A stretch of 64,000 nucleotides of DNA from Actinomycetota bacterium (GTDB lineage Bacteria; Actinomycetota; Humimicrobiia; Humimicrobiales; Humimicrobiaceae): the NCBI GenBank assembly GCA_028698215.1, contig JAQVDY010000001.1, forward strand, positions 1 to 64,000, written 5' to 3'. Below the pieces are notes generated by a model. It did no database searches. It was not told the DNA's origin and was given only the letters and a program-made list of their open reading frames with translations. Every line of letters starts with the position of its first letter. Position 1 is the stretch's first letter. This document shows positions 42,047 through 49,508 of this stretch, one piece after another. The position numbers and the translations under genes are program-made.

Positions 42047-42121
42047 GGTAGCGGTGATTGGATTTGAACCAATGACCCCACGGGTATGAACCGTGTGCTC
42101 TAACCCCTGAGCTACACCGCC
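42046..42121 (-). tRNA. tRNA-Met (CAT), elongator type
   Basis: A full cloverleaf: acceptor GGCGGTG/CACCGCT (first pair G-U), D-stem GCTC/GAGC, anticodon stem CACGG/CCGTG with loop TTCATAC, T-loop TTCAAAT, discriminator A and encoded CCA (42046-42048). The anticodon stem lacks the three G-C pairs of initiator tRNA, so elongator Met is favoured. A tRNA-Ile with modified CAT cannot be fully excluded. Confidence 0.92.
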
Positions 42122-42191
42122 ACGTAAAAACCTTACCCCATTATATAATGCATTATAATAATTATTTTCTATATTTAAAGCAAAGATAAAT

Positions 42192-42218
42192 TTTATACAA
42201 GTTAGAATATGCTGTCAA
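42192..42218 (-). promoter_or_regulatory. Promoter candidate for tRNA-Met-tuf
   Basis: On the minus strand a perfect TTGACA (42213-42218) with TATAAA (42192-42197) after a short 15-bp spacer. Two perfect TATAAT hexamers also lie closer to the tRNA (42152-42157 and 42140-42145) but lack good -35 partners. The exact start point is uncertain. Confidence 0.45.
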
Positions 42219-42243
42219 CCGTATTGGCCTTCTATAAGCGAGG

Positions 42244-42371
42244 ATTACCGGGAAAAAGAAGCCAGCCCGGTTCGGTTGGTAACGGTGGTTTCGCCCCCAG
42301 GATAAGCTTTAAATTAGAATAGCCGGGCCAGGACGGTAATAGCTTAATAAATTGAGGTTAATAACCTTTTT
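42244..42371. other. Unassigned structured element in a gene-free gap
   Basis: The gap 42122-42535 has no convincing ORF. Within it ATTACCG (42244-42250) pairs with CGGTAAT (42334-42340), and GCCCGG (42265-42270) pairs inside it with CCGGGC (42323-42328). An alternative pairing CCGGG/CCCGG (42248-42252 with 42266-42270) would compete. On the plus strand a short repeat AGGTT/AACCT followed by TTTT lies at 42355-42371. No known RNA family was recognised. Beyond it lies only a C8 run with a small hairpin (42483-42507). Confidence 0.3.
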
Positions 42372-42535
42372 GCAGACTTTAAAAATAGGCTGGACTGCTG
42401 CAAACCATAGAAATAATTATTAATGTTGATTATTTTTATTCTTCTTCCTTATCTTTTCTTTTTTATCCTTAACCATACCAGACCCCCCCCTAGCCCTGGC
42501 CGGGCTAAAAAAAACTTTTACTGTCCATACTGGCC

Positions 42536-42769
42536 TTAAAGGCTGTGCTCTTCGCATACACTCTGCCAATTTTTTTGATCCCAAAACAGGCAATAATCAC
42601 CTTCAGGCTCTTTTATATGGATAACCTTAACTGCAGGAACAATATTGCCTTCTAACAGACATTTTTCACAGTAGGGGTTTTCATTTAGGTACAACCCGGC
42701 ATGGGAATTCCATTTCATGGATTTAAGGTAACTGTTCTTTTTTAAATATTTTTCAGCCATACATTTCAT
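42536..42769 (-). CDS. HNH-endonuclease-like small protein
   Basis: A 77-residue protein. The second half has PYCEKCLLEGN, a VIHI segment where HNH proteins have VHHI or VDHI, and LFWDQKNWQSVCEEHS, close to the phage-type HNH pattern. The first His of the motif is replaced, so activity is doubtful. ATG at 42767-42769 is chosen because a near-perfect ribosome site (GGAGGTGAT) lies 7 nt upstream inside the preceding gene. The open frame extends to GTG at 42781. It overlaps the upstream gene by 17 nt. Confidence 0.6.
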   Translation of the reverse strand: MKCMAEKYLKKNSYLKSMKWNSHAGLYLNENPYCEKCLLEGNIVPAVKVIHIKEPEGDYCLFWDQKNWQSVCEEHSL

Positions 42770-43211
42770 TCCGGATATCACCTCCCCGGCTATTTCCTAA
42801 AGCCAATGCCTCTATTTCCTTTTCCACATTTTCCATTTCCCTTTTCAAATAGCAGGATTCTTGCCTGAATTCTTCTTTAAAGTAGAAGTAATAGTCTGAC
42901 ACACACTTGTAATAATCCTTGGCCAGGCCATACCATTCCCTGGCTGTATTAAGTATCTCTACCGGGCTCAAACCCATATCCTGCTGCTGGTTAATAATTT
43001 CTTCTGTCTGCTGCAAGTCACATAGCACCTTTTGGGAAAGATCCAGAAATCTCAGGGAGGCTTCATACCTGGCTTCTTCCTGGTCAATAAAGTCATCTGC
43101 CAAATCATTATTTATGCTTTGCTCAATTTTTTCATATTCATTTTTACTTTTTTTTAATTCATGCCTAATTCTTTCCAATAATCCATTAAACCTAGAATGG
43201 GTAAAACACAT
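42753..43211 (-). CDS. Coiled-coil protein of unknown function
   Basis: A 152-residue helical protein rich in Glu/Lys with heptad-like stretches near residues 10-45 and 110-140, and a central NTAREWYGLAKDYYKC segment. No family was recognised. ATG at 43209-43211 follows AAGGG by 6 nt; the frame extends to an ATG at 43226 without a ribosome site. It is coupled to the HNH-like gene and preceded by its own promoter, so the two form a small independent unit. Confidence 0.65.
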   Translation of the reverse strand: MCFTHSRFNGLLERIRHELKKSKNEYEKIEQSINNDLADDFIDQEEARYEASLRFLDLSQKVLCDLQQTEEIINQQQDMGLSPVEILNTAREWYGLAKDYYKCVSDYYFYFKEEFRQESCYLKREMENVEKEIEALALGNSRGGDIRNEMYG

Positions 43212-43353
43212 GACTATCCCTTCCATAAGTTGATTGATCTAAAAGAGAACCGCGGGATGGATAAAACGCCGCTTGTTTTAAGAAACCTAATTGTCCTACT
43301 CTGTTTTCATAGGCCTCAACCTAGACGCTTAACTGCTGTTGCATATAAGCGGA

Positions 43354-43381
43354 ACCATAGCAAATAAAAAAATAAAGTCAA
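43354..43381 (-). promoter_or_regulatory. Promoter of the coiled-coil/HNH pair
   Basis: On the minus strand TTGACT (43376-43381), a 16-bp spacer and TATGGT (43354-43359). The rest of the gap 43212-43467 shows no gene. On the plus side TTTTCA/TAGAAT with 17-bp spacing lies before the zinc-ribbon gene. Confidence 0.5.
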
Positions 43382-43467
43382 GTATAGGGGTGCAGGCTAC
43401 TTATTGGAAAAATTTTTTTGTTTTCAATAGAAGCCATATACAGTAGAATATTACCGGGGTGATGAAT

Positions 43468-43713
43468 ATGGAAAAAGAAGAAGTTTATTGTCCTGTATGT
43501 TCACAGCCTATTAAAAAGGGGGAAGAAGTCTGTCCGCATTGTGAAACTAAAATCAAAGACATTCCCCAGGATCGGCTGCCGCTGGAATCATATCCCAAAG
43601 AAATAGACCTGGAATATGGAAAGTCACGATTTTTAATATGGATTATAGTAGGCATAATCATCCTGGTAGTGGTAGCAGCCGTCATATTTTTTGGATTAAA
43701 CCCTATAAGATAA
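43468..43713 (+). CDS. Zinc-ribbon protein with C-terminal membrane anchor
   Basis: An 81-residue protein. Two CxxC pairs (CPVC and CPHC, about residues 8-27) form a zinc ribbon, and residues 52-75 form a single membrane helix near the C-terminus. ATG at 43468 is chosen because GGGGTG ends 6 nt upstream; codons at 43459 and 43462 lie inside that site. Function unknown. Confidence 0.7.
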   Translation: MEKEEVYCPVCSQPIKKGEEVCPHCETKIKDIPQDRLPLESYPKEIDLEYGKSRFLIWIIVGIIILVVVAAVIFFGLNPIR

Positions 43714-43783
43714 TTTAAATATTGGAGACAGCCATGGACCAAGCTTTTATTTTACTGATTAAATAGTTAAAATAAGAGCTCAA

Positions 43784-44704
43784 ATGAAAAAGAAGATACT
43801 TCTATGGCTAAAAGCAATAAGGGCTCCTTTTTTTTCAGCCACCATAATGTCCGCTGTGGTTGGATCATCTTTGGCTTTTAAGGATTCCAGTTTTAATTGG
43901 TTATACCTCCTTCTATCCATCATTATTATTGCCGGCACTAACTGTGGAATTAATCTGGTAAATGACTACTATGACCATAAAAATAAAGCCGATGATATCA
44001 ATATGCTCTACACCCCTTTTTCCGGGGGGAGCAGGGTGATTCAAGACAAGCAGCTAAAACCGTCACGGGTACTGGCAGCAGGCATAGCCTCTTTTGCCCT
44101 GGTAGCTATTCTGGGCATAATTTTATCTATAGTGGCCAATATTTATTTATTGTGGTTTGGCCTGGCTGGTATTGCCCTGGGTTTTTTTTACTCTGCCAAT
44201 CCTTTCCGGCTGGTATACCGGGGGTGGGGGGAAGCAGTAATATTTTTACTGGTAGGTCCAGTATCGGTAATAGGCACTTACTTCTTGCAAACCAGCAGTA
44301 TAACCCTGGAGTCCATACTGGTTTCTATACCGGTAGGATTTTTGACAGCCAATATACTACTAATTAATGAATTTCCCGACTATGCGTCAGATAAACAGGC
44401 AGGCAAGAACCAGTTGGTAGTGATAATAGGAAGAAAAAAGGCAAGATACATTTACCTGGCCCTTACAGCAGCCATTTATGTTTCGGTTATAATACCGGTA
44501 ATTCTTTCACTATTGAGCCCTTTCCTGCTGGTGGTATTGCTGGGTATCCCCCTGGCCGTATGGGCCTCCTATACTGCCTTTAAATACCATTCTAACCCTG
44601 AAAAGATACTTCCTGCCCAAGCCAACACCATATTGTTGACCCTAATAAGCACAGCCTTAATTTCCCTGGGGTTGATTCTGCAAAAACTGGTTTACCCTTT
44701 GTAG
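43784..44704 (+). CDS. menA: UbiA-family prenyltransferase, probable MenA
   Basis: A 306-residue polytopic membrane enzyme. The first prenyl-diphosphate motif is NLVNDYYDHKNKAD (about 57-70) and the second is EFPDYASDKQAGK (about 191-203). About eight membrane helices are expected. 1,4-dihydroxy-2-naphthoate prenyltransferase is the favoured role because ubiE/menG lies tail-to-tail next to it. Other UbiA substrates are possible. The 3' ends of the two genes overlap by 13 nt. Confidence 0.75.
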   Translation: MKKKILLWLKAIRAPFFSATIMSAVVGSSLAFKDSSFNWLYLLLSIIIIAGTNCGINLVNDYYDHKNKADDINMLYTPFSGGSRVIQDKQLKPSRVLAAGIASFALVAILGIILSIVANIYLLWFGLAGIALGFFYSANPFRLVYRGWGEAVIFLLVGPVSVIGTYFLQTSSITLESILVSIPVGFLTANILLINEFPDYASDKQAGKNQLVVIIGRKKARYIYLALTAAIYVSVIIPVILSLLSPFLLVVLLGIPLAVWASYTAFKYHSNPEKILPAQANTILLTLISTALISLGLILQKLVYPL

Positions 44705-45381
44705 GCCAGGTATAGGTTACAAATTCCCATGCTAAGAGGGAGGACCTCCACTTTTTGGTAACCTGCTGCTTTTATCACTTCCAGGAATTGAAAGGATGGG
44801 GGAAATTCCCTTATGGATTTAACCAGGTAGGCATAAGCAGCCCTGTTTTTGCTTAACAGTCCTCCCAGGTTGATTAGCACCAGATTTAGATACAGCCCGT
44901 AAGCCCAGCCTACCAAACCGTTCTGGGGATAACCGAATTCCAGGCATATTAGTTTTCCTCCTGCTTTAGTCACCCTGTAAAACTCGGCTAAAGCCTTTCC
45001 CCTTTCTGTAATATTTCTAATTCCATAGGCTATGGTTACCGCATCAAAAAAGTTATCTTCAAAATCTAGATTTGAAGCATCGGAAAAACCAAATTTTAGA
45101 TGGGGTGCAAAATGAGCATATCTTTTTTTTGCTTTCTCTAGCATCTTTGGAGAAAAATCTATGCCAAATACATGAGCATTCCTGCCGCTAGCCTTATAAA
45201 AGCTGTAGCTGGAGCTGCCAGTGCCGCAGCAGGCATCAAGAATATTATGGGTGCCTGCTTTTAGGCAGCGGACCATCTTAAATCGCCAGTAATGATCCAG
45301 GCCTAAACTTAATAAGGAATTTGCCCGGTCATAATTTAAAGATATGCTATCAAAAAGATTGGCTATTGCTGTTTTTTCCAT
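44692..45381 (-). CDS. menG: Demethylmenaquinone methyltransferase (UbiE/MenG family)
   Basis: A 229-residue SAM methyltransferase with FDSISLNYDRANSLLSLGLD (family N-terminal signature), the SAM loop LDACCGTGSSS, FGIDFSPKMLEKA and TIAYGIRNIT. It would methylate demethylmenaquinone in the last step of menaquinone synthesis. The gene converges with menA; no other men genes lie in the window. Confidence 0.85.
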   Translation of the reverse strand: MEKTAIANLFDSISLNYDRANSLLSLGLDHYWRFKMVRCLKAGTHNILDACCGTGSSSYSFYKASGRNAHVFGIDFSPKMLEKAKKRYAHFAPHLKFGFSDASNLDFEDNFFDAVTIAYGIRNITERGKALAEFYRVTKAGGKLICLEFGYPQNGLVGWAYGLYLNLVLINLGGLLSKNRAAYAYLVKSIREFPPSFQFLEVIKAAGYQKVEVLPLSMGICNLYLAYKG

Positions 45382-45487
45382 TTTTTTTTAAATCTAGCAA
45401 GCCTTTTGATTATATTATAAAAAAGTTTCCAATACTATGCAGGTACAGGCTTTTAGCGGCATTTAAAAAAATTTCCTGGTTTAGTTC

Positions 45488-45516
45488 TTTAAAACCACCT
45501 ATACTTTTACTATAAT
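45488..45516 (+). promoter_or_regulatory. Promoter candidate before zinc-ribbon gene
   Basis: TTTAAA (45488-45493), a 17-bp spacer and a perfect TATAAT (45511-45516), 35 bp before the TTG start at 45551. Confidence 0.4.
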
Positions 45517-45550
45517 TATAAGGCCAGTCAATTTTCTATAAGGAGATCAT

Positions 45551-45883
45551 TTGCCTCGCTGTAAAAACTGTGGCCTTTTTGGCTTTTTTTTAAAACTGAC
45601 CCCCCAGGGCTTATGCAGTAAATGTGAGCTTATAGTAGAGGGCATTGTCACCAGCTGCGCCAGCACCATGAAAAGATCACTTGATAAACTGGAAAATACC
45701 CATGATATAATACGCCGCATCCAATACTGCAATACGCTATTTGAACATGCCACCAGGCTTCAAAAATATGAGGATAAAGGCATACCGACCATCAAACCCA
45801 AACCCTCTGTTTTTATTCAGGAATGTGAAAAAATTAAAAGGGAAATATATAAGCAGAGCATTTCTCAAGATAAAGTATGCTAG
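45551..45883 (+). CDS. Hypothetical protein with N-terminal zinc ribbon
   Basis: A 110-residue protein beginning at TTG behind AAGGAG (5-nt spacing). Residues 3-25 contain CKNC and CSKC, a treble-clef-like zinc site. A helical region follows with NTHDIIRRIQYCNTLFEHA. The arrangement resembles small Gram-positive proteins with a zinc finger and a helical tail, but no family could be named. Confidence 0.6.
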   Translation: MPRCKNCGLFGFFLKLTPQGLCSKCELIVEGIVTSCASTMKRSLDKLENTHDIIRRIQYCNTLFEHATRLQKYEDKGIPTIKPKPSVFIQECEKIKREIYKQSISQDKVC

Positions 45884-46479
45884 CTTGGGTTTGGCCATTT
45901 AGGCATCAGGTTACTTACAATTAAACCCGTCCCTGCTTTTTTATTCCCTAAGTGCTTGTCCCGAACCTTCCACAGATATCAATCCATTACCAGCTGCCGG
46001 GACCAGTATAAAAGCCCCTCATTAGCCGGTTAAGAATATTATCATAGGGAAACTTTATTAAACCCTCATCGGTGCATCCATAGTGCTGCCTTAACTAATA
46101 GATGCTTAGGTCCTTTTCTATACCCAATTTTCATCAGTTAAGGAACACGGTGGCAAAGGAGACGGCGAATTATCCAACAGGGATACATTGCCAAGCCGGA
46201 ATTCTCCAATACCGTCCAGCTCAAACCATACTATCATATGGTAGAACTCCGGCGGAGAATCTCCTGAGAATCCTTGATTCCAGAGCTGCCTAAGGTCCAG
46301 CTGGTTATTTCTATACCAAGTATCTAATTCAGTGAAGTGCTGGCCGGCAGAGGCAGAACCATAATATTTTCCCACCATGCCACAGATACTATAGATAATT
46401 TTTATAGCAAATTAAGTTTAATCAGAAGTAAATAACCATATACTAGCCTGGCTGCTGGCAAGAAGACCTAAAATCAAAA
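45884..46479. other. Gene-poor interval before the tRNA cluster
   Basis: About 600 bp between a plus-strand gene and tRNA-Thr, with one doubtful minus-strand frame (46118-46378). No promoter, repeat or RNA gene was recognised. It may be decayed sequence at the edge of the block that interrupts the tRNA-tuf array. Confidence 0.4.
46118..46378 (-). pseudogene. Possible gene remnant or small hypothetical
   Basis: An 86-residue frame of protein-like composition (WYRNNQLDLRQLW, then GDSPPEFYHMIVWFELDG), but with no ribosome site before its ATG and no partner gene. It could be a fragment of a larger lost gene. No family recognised. Confidence 0.3.
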
Positions 46480-46555
46480 TGGAGCCCGCGATCGGACTTG
46501 AACCGATGACCTTTTCCTTACCGAGGAAATGCTCTACCATCTGAGCTACACGGGC
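46480..46555 (-). tRNA. tRNA-Thr (GGT)
   Basis: Cloverleaf: acceptor GCCCGTG/CGCGGGC, anticodon stem TTTCC/GGAAA with loop TCGGTAA (anticodon GGT), T-stem ATCGG/CCGAT, discriminator T and encoded CCA (46480-46482). Third of three tRNAs in the order Thr-Tyr-Thr. Confidence 0.95.
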
Positions 46556-46560
46556 TTAAA

Positions 46561-46646
<86 letters not shown>

Positions 46647-46651
46647 ATTAA

Positions 46652-46727
46652 TGGAGCCGGCGATCCGACTTGAACGGACAACCTGCTGATTACAAATCAG
46701 CTGCTCTGCCAATTGAGCTACACCGGC
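46652..46727 (-). tRNA. tRNA-Thr (TGT)
   Basis: Cloverleaf: acceptor GCCGGTG/CGCCGGC, anticodon stem GCTGA/TCAGC with loop TTTGTAA (anticodon TGT), T-stem GTCCG/CGGAT with one G-U pair, discriminator T and encoded CCA (46652-46654). First gene after the cluster promoter. Confidence 0.95.
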
Positions 46728-46744
46728 AATTTACTTGCCCAACC

Positions 46745-46773
46745 ATTATCCAAATCTACCCTCATTATGTCAA
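46745..46773 (-). promoter_or_regulatory. Promoter of the Thr-Tyr-Thr tRNA cluster
   Basis: On the minus strand a perfect TTGACA (46768-46773), exactly 17 bp, then GATAAT (46745-46750, 5/6). The start point would fall about 10 bp before the first tRNA. Confidence 0.8.
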
Positions 46774-46822
46774 GATGCAACTCTTATATCAATAGGCAGA
46801 ACAAAACCATTTTATACTAAAA

Positions 46823-47755
46823 TTACAAGTTTTCAATAGCCAATTTAACTGCCCCATGTACCGGCTCCCGGGTGAGGGGTAGAAATTTTATTCCAGGGTA
46901 TTTGGCTTTAAGATCCAGGGCCAGCTTTTGCTTAAAATACTTCTCACACTTGAAATTTCCTCCCACCATAACCAAATCAAATTCCTGGCCTTCCAGCCCC
47001 AGTTTTTCCACTACTGCCGATACGCTTCTAACTGCCTCTTTGGCTTCCTCTGCTAATATCTGCTGACTAACCTGATCCCCGTTTTCAGCGGCGTCACATA
47101 CCTGCTTGGACAGATCTCCTATCCTGTCCTTGGAAAAAGGCTTTTGATAGGTCCACATTATCAGGTGGTCAATGGATTCCAGTCCCAGATGCCCGAGTAT
47201 AATATCAGTTAGCAGGGTGTATGGCCCCCTGCCGTCATAAGCTTTCATTATAGCCCTTAATGCCTTAAGCCCCATGCTGTAGCCGCTGCCTTCATCAGCC
47301 AGAATATAGTCCCAGCCTGTAGCTTTGGCTTGCTGGCCCTGTTGGTTTAAGCCATAACAGTTGGAACCAGTACCCGCTATTAATATTACTTTGTTGGAAC
47401 AGTCACTGCCTGCTGCCAGGCCTACCCTGGTATCATTGAAAATAAGGACCCTGTCCGTATTGAGCAGGGGAGTAAGCTGGGCATTGAAAACTATCCTTTC
47501 ATAGCTTGGCCGGTCCAATTCCGTATTATACCCGGCAAAACCAAAACAGCAGCTGGCAAATACGGTTGGCAGCAAGCCTGAATCAGACCAGGCTTTATTT
47601 ATAGCCTGATTTAAGTTCATGATAGCTTTTTCTATCCCTACACTATGGTAATTGCTGGCTCCGGAAACCCCCTGGCCCAGGGTATTGCCTTCCTTATCAG
47701 CTATCCTGGCCGTGGTTTTAGTTCCTCCTCCATCAACTCCTAATATGTACCTCAT
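46823..47755 (-). CDS. BadF/BcrA-type ATPase, N-acetylglucosamine-kinase-like
   Basis: A 310-residue ASKHA-fold kinase. Phosphate-1 motif ILGVDGGGTKTTARI, FGFAGYNTELD, adenosine region ILIAGTGSNCYG and EGSGYSMGLKAL. The family includes GlcNAc and other sugar kinases as well as 2-hydroxyacyl-CoA dehydratase activators; the lack of an activator-type Fe-S cysteine pair favours a sugar kinase. ATG at 47753-47755 follows GAGG by 6 nt; the frame extends to TTG at 47761. Confidence 0.8.
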   Translation of the reverse strand: MRYILGVDGGGTKTTARIADKEGNTLGQGVSGASNYHSVGIEKAIMNLNQAINKAWSDSGLLPTVFASCCFGFAGYNTELDRPSYERIVFNAQLTPLLNTDRVLIFNDTRVGLAAGSDCSNKVILIAGTGSNCYGLNQQGQQAKATGWDYILADEGSGYSMGLKALRAIMKAYDGRGPYTLLTDIILGHLGLESIDHLIMWTYQKPFSKDRIGDLSKQVCDAAENGDQVSQQILAEEAKEAVRSVSAVVEKLGLEGQEFDLVMVGGNFKCEKYFKQKLALDLKAKYPGIKFLPLTREPVHGAVKLAIENL

Positions 47756-47787
47756 AGGCAACCTCGAGTAAAGTTAAAATATTAATA

Positions 47788-47816
47788 ATTCTATACTATT
47801 ATAGAGCTGGTGTTAA
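47788..47816 (-). promoter_or_regulatory. Promoter of the sugar-kinase gene
   Basis: On the minus strand TTAACA (47811-47816), 17 bp, TAGAAT (47788-47793). It lies in the 98-bp divergent gap before the DUF2905 gene. Confidence 0.5.
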
Positions 47817-47853
47817 TGGTTTTTAAAAAATACAAATTTAATATAATATATAT

Positions 47854-48087
47854 ATGAACTGGAACATGCTGGGAAAAATATTAATAATGGCAGGTATCGG
47901 CCTGGCTGTTTTGGGAGCTTTGTTTCTGCTATTTCCCAGGGTTCCCTTCCTGGGCAACCTGCCGGGGGATATACAGGTTAAAAGAGAAAACTTTACCTTG
48001 CATATACCCATAACCACCAGCATTATCTTAAGTGTGGCGCTTACGGTGATAATTAATGTAATTATAAGGGTATTGATAAGAAAATAA
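47854..48087 (+). CDS. DUF2905 family membrane protein
   Basis: A 77-residue protein with two membrane helices (about 6-28 and 50-73) and the family signature between them (FLGNLPGDIQVKRENFT). Function unknown. It is followed directly by the MEMO gene, 12 nt to the chosen start. Confidence 0.85.
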   Translation: MNWNMLGKILIMAGIGLAVLGALFLLFPRVPFLGNLPGDIQVKRENFTLHIPITTSIILSVALTVIINVIIRVLIRK

Positions 48088-48099
48088 GGGGTGATGAAC

Positions 48100-48921
48100 A
48101 TGATGGGACCAGATATAAGGCAGCCAATTGCTTCCGGAAGCTTTTATTCTTCAGATCCAGGCCGCCTCACCAAGGATATAAAGGGATTTCTAAGTAATTC
48201 TAAATACCATAACCTGTCCGGCATAAAGGCATTGATTTCGCCCCATGCCGGCTATATCTACTCTGGCCAGGTAGCCGCACATGCCTACCGGCAGATAGAG
48301 GGGGGTGGCTACCAGCTGGCATTGGTTATTGCTCCCTCCCATTCCGAATACTTTAACTACATATCCATATACCCGGGAAGCTCTTATGCTACCCCCCTGG
48401 GTTATTTGGAAATTGATCGAAAAAATTCTGAAAAATTAGCCGGCCAGAGCCGGTTAATTCAATTTTCCGCCCGGGGACATCAGCAGGAACACAGCCTGGA
48501 AGTGCAGCTGCCATTCCTGCAGGTAGTGCTGGGCGATATCCCCATTATTCCTATGGTCATGGGCAATCAGGACCCTTCCCTGGTTCAGGAACTGGGCCAA
48601 GCCCTGGGTGAGGTTTTTGCAGCTGATAACATCCTTATTGTAGGCAGCACCGATCTTTCCCACTATCATCCTTATCAGGAAGCAGAGGACTTGGATAGCC
48701 AGGTTAAAAACCTGGTGGAAAAATTTGATATTCAAGGCCTGGCTAATAAGCTTTTCAGCCAAGAAATAGAGATGTGCGGAGGCGGACCGGCATTAGCAGC
48801 TATGATTGCCGCCCGAAACCTGGGAGCGACACAGGCTAAGGTCACCAGTTACCAGAACTCAGGGGATGTAACCGGGGATACGCAGGCAGTAGTGGGTTAT
48901 CTTTCCGCTGTATTTTATTGA
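48100..48921 (+). CDS. amrB: MEMO family protein (AmmeMemoRadiSam protein B)
   Basis: A 273-residue MEMO-fold protein with RQPIASGSFYSSDP, the metal-site region ISPHAGYIYSG, HSLEVQLPFLQ and GSTDLSHYHPY, and the end GDTQAVVGYL. MEMO proteins bind metal and occur with AMMECR1 and a radical-SAM protein; their reaction is not settled. ATG at 48100 sits 6 nt after GGGGTG; upstream in-frame GTG/ATG codons fall in that site. Confidence 0.9.
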   Translation: MMGPDIRQPIASGSFYSSDPGRLTKDIKGFLSNSKYHNLSGIKALISPHAGYIYSGQVAAHAYRQIEGGGYQLALVIAPSHSEYFNYISIYPGSSYATPLGYLEIDRKNSEKLAGQSRLIQFSARGHQQEHSLEVQLPFLQVVLGDIPIIPMVMGNQDPSLVQELGQALGEVFAADNILIVGSTDLSHYHPYQEAEDLDSQVKNLVEKFDIQGLANKLFSQEIEMCGGGPALAAMIAARNLGATQAKVTSYQNSGDVTGDTQAVVGYLSAVFY

Positions 48922-48941
48922 TAATTATACAGGAGTAATTT

Positions 48942-49508
48942 ATGGAAATTTTAAACTTAAGTTCAAGCCAGAAAGAATTGTTGCTGGACATTGCCAGCCA
49001 ATCAATAGAGGCTGCAGTCCAGGGACAAGAGCCTTCATTTTCTCCAGTTGAAGACCAAGCTTTAAACCGGTATTACGGGGCTTTTGTAACCATCCACAAA
49101 CAGGGAAGCTTAAGAGGCTGCATAGGGAACCTTACCGGCAGCTCACCCTTGTGGAAAACGGTGAGCAGAATGGCGGTAGAGGCAGCTTTCCATGATCCCC
49201 GTTTTCCCGCCCTTACCGCAGCAGAGTTAGGCGATATTGATATCGAAATATCGGTACTGTCGCCTTTGGAGGAAATTACCGACATATCCCTTATCCAGGT
49301 AGGAAAACACGGGATACTTATAAAAAAAGGGCCTTATCAAGGGCTGCTGCTTCCCCAGGTAGCCACCGAATATGGATGGAGCCGCAAGCAGTTTCTGGAA
49401 CAAACCTGCCAAAAGGCTGGGCTTGCCCCAGACTGTTATCAGGCCCCAGGATGCCAAATATTCATATTTAGCGCTAATGTGTTCAGCTATGGCCATCTAG
49501 GAAGTTAA
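48942..49508 (+). CDS. amrA: AMMECR1 family protein (AmmeMemoRadiSam protein A)
   Basis: A 188-residue AMMECR1-domain protein with GAFVTIHKQGSLRGCIGNL, the core family signature, then AAFHDPRFPALTAAEL, ISVLSPLEEI and LLLPQVATEYGW. The molecular role is unknown. A good AGGAG ribosome site precedes ATG and the gene follows MEMO by 20 nt. The end overlaps the convergent DegV gene by 12 nt. Confidence 0.92.
   Translation: MEILNLSSSQKELLLDIASQSIEAAVQGQEPSFSPVEDQALNRYYGAFVTIHKQGSLRGCIGNLTGSSPLWKTVSRMAVEAAFHDPRFPALTAAELGDIDIEISVLSPLEEITDISLIQVGKHGILIKKGPYQGLLLPQVATEYGWSRKQFLEQTCQKAGLAPDCYQAPGCQIFIFSANVFSYGHLGS

Noticed and set aside
42230-42350. T-box, c-di-AMP or RNase P RNA in the gap before tRNA-Met
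   Set aside because: Short resemblances (GGTGG...CG, GAGGA...CCGGG) fail at the core conserved bases and the length does not fit RNase P.
42483-42514. C8 run and hairpin TAGCCC/GGGCTA as a terminator
   Set aside because: On neither strand is the stem followed by a T tract; on the minus strand it is followed by G8.
45547-45753. 68-residue minus-strand ORF opposite the zinc-ribbon gene
   Set aside because: The plus-strand frame has a ribosome site and CxxC pairs; the reverse frame has neither.
47838-48101. Minus-strand ORF over the DUF2905 gene
   Set aside because: DUF2905 on the plus strand has a clear family signature; the reverse frame is a shadow.
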